A stretch of 21,149 nt of DNA, from contig FR902239.1 in assembly GCA_000438415.1 (NCBI GenBank), forward strand, positions 37,236 through 58,384, written 5' to 3'. The notes under the pieces were generated by a model, which was given only the letters and a program-made list of their open reading frames with translations, ran no database searches and was not told the origin of the DNA. This document shows, one piece after another, positions 20,796-21,149 of this stretch (the stretch's first letter is position 1; each line of letters starts with the position of its first letter). Source of the DNA: Clostridium sp. CAG:628. GTDB lineage: Bacteria; Bacillota_I; Bacilli_A; RF39; UBA660. A program made the position numbers and the translations under genes.

Positions 20796-21149
20796 TCAAC
20801 ATCCACTTGTAGTACTTATTTCGTATGGTGTCTCAGGGGCTCCATTTCCACTAGTCCAAAGTGTACAAGTTTTGAGAGAAATGGCAGGACGAGCACCGCC
20901 CGAATTGCGCACGATGTAGTAGTCGTTGAGGTAGCCCGGATAACTTGAGCCGTAAACACGCCAAACGTTCGAGAAAGACCCTTCCCAGTCGGAAGGCGAC
21001 AAGGACCACCACAAGGTTGATCCTGTTATACTACCATTTGCACTATTTAAATAATACCATGCATATGGACTAGGTAAATTTGTTCTATATTTTCCTCCAG
21101 CATATGCTATCTCATCTGCTGTCATTAATCCTATTGGGTATGTTAGTTT
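20796..21149 (-). CDS. C-terminus of a surface-type protein with a variable lectin-like domain (partial)
   Basis: The frame is open from the right edge to TGA at 20796, 117 codons; the N-terminus lies beyond the window. It reads YPIGLMTADEIAYAGG ... AWYYLN ... WWSLSP, a variable stretch, then RPAISLKTCTLWTSGNG and PYEI. This is the pattern of DUF6273-like or C-type-lectin-like tail domains in gut Firmicutes, often at the end of secreted or pilin-like proteins; that N-terminal part cannot be seen here. The Trp-Trp-Ser-Leu-Ser-Pro and Arg-Pro-Ala blocks frame a region rich in Tyr, Gly and Ser. Codons inside the framed region are GC-rich, whereas the flanking codons are AT-rich. Confidence 0.8.
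   Translation of the reverse strand, partial: KLTYPIGLMTADEIAYAGGKYRTNLPSPYAWYYLNSANGSITGSTLWWSLSPSDWEGSFSNVWRVYGSSYPGYLNDYYIVRNSGGARPAISLKTCTLWTSGNGAPETPYEISTTSGC
20882..21011 (-). repeat. Variable cassette inside the surface protein gene (variable-repeat-like)
   Basis: Bounded by the same 18-base WWSLSP block (20994-21011) and 10-base RPA block (20882-20891) as the copy at 20512-20632, with TCGAACGTTTGG at 20961-20972 also shared. It is nine bases longer than the other copy. The middle encodes many Tyr, Gly and Ser residues, as expected where AAY codons have been mutated at adenines, but some differences fall outside adenines. Confidence 0.65.

Noticed and set aside
20512..21011. A strict template/variable repeat pair with adenine-only differences
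   Set aside because: Base-by-base comparison shows differences at non-adenine positions (for example TTT against GAA) and a nine-base length difference, so this copy is not the direct template of this gene in its present state.
1..21149. CRISPR arrays, tRNA or rRNA genes
   Set aside because: No series of equal repeats with unique spacers and no tRNA or rRNA signature was found on either strand.

Overview
This is a strongly AT-rich chromosomal segment from a low-GC Bacillota (Firmicutes) bacterium. The evidence is a T-box leader on thrS, a Spo0A-type regulator, AAGGAGG-type ribosome binding sites, U-tailed intrinsic terminators and standard stop codon use (TGA terminates, TGG encodes Trp). 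The small intergenic spaces, the short aminoacyl-tRNA synthetases and the surface-protein tail at the right edge recall uncultured gut Bacilli. That placement is an inference from style, not a database match.

Region by region. (1) 1-2184 is accessory. A large minus-strand gene of at least 523 codons runs off the left edge. Facing away from it is a decayed DUF3990-type gene joined in one frame to an XRE-type HTH gene. (2) 2235-6778 is housekeeping: thrS (minus, T-box controlled), a divergent SAM methyltransferase, and metG (minus), whose stop codon shares a hairpin terminator with the methyltransferase. (3) 6779-9928 is an insertion. It holds a complete-length but dead IS150-like IS3-family element, two divergent genes of unknown function, and a solo right end of the same IS touching the gpmI stop codon. 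The segment is flanked by TTA on both sides. (4) 9929-18519 is a minus-strand central metabolism block: a TGS-domain nucleoside kinase, gap, a DUF4143 ATPase, pgk, tpiA, spo0A and gpmI. This is the classical lower-glycolysis set (gap-pgk-tpi-gpm; no eno in view) broken up by an unrelated ATPase and by spo0A. (5) 18617-20144 holds clpP and a convergent gene of unknown function that share one bidirectional terminator. (6) 20145-21149 holds a promoter, a noncoding stretch and the most unusual part of the window. The end of a surface-type protein gene carries a GC-rich variable cassette, and about 370 bp away lies a second, asparagine-codon-rich copy of that cassette outside any gene. The arrangement resembles the variable and template repeats of a diversity-generating retroelement, but no reverse transcriptase lies in the window and the differences are not confined to adenines.

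Working together: ThrRS and MetRS supply translation. Gap, Pgk, TpiA and GpmI convert triose phosphates to 2-phosphoglycerate. ClpP handles proteolysis. Spo0A would be the developmental master regulator if the organism sporulates.
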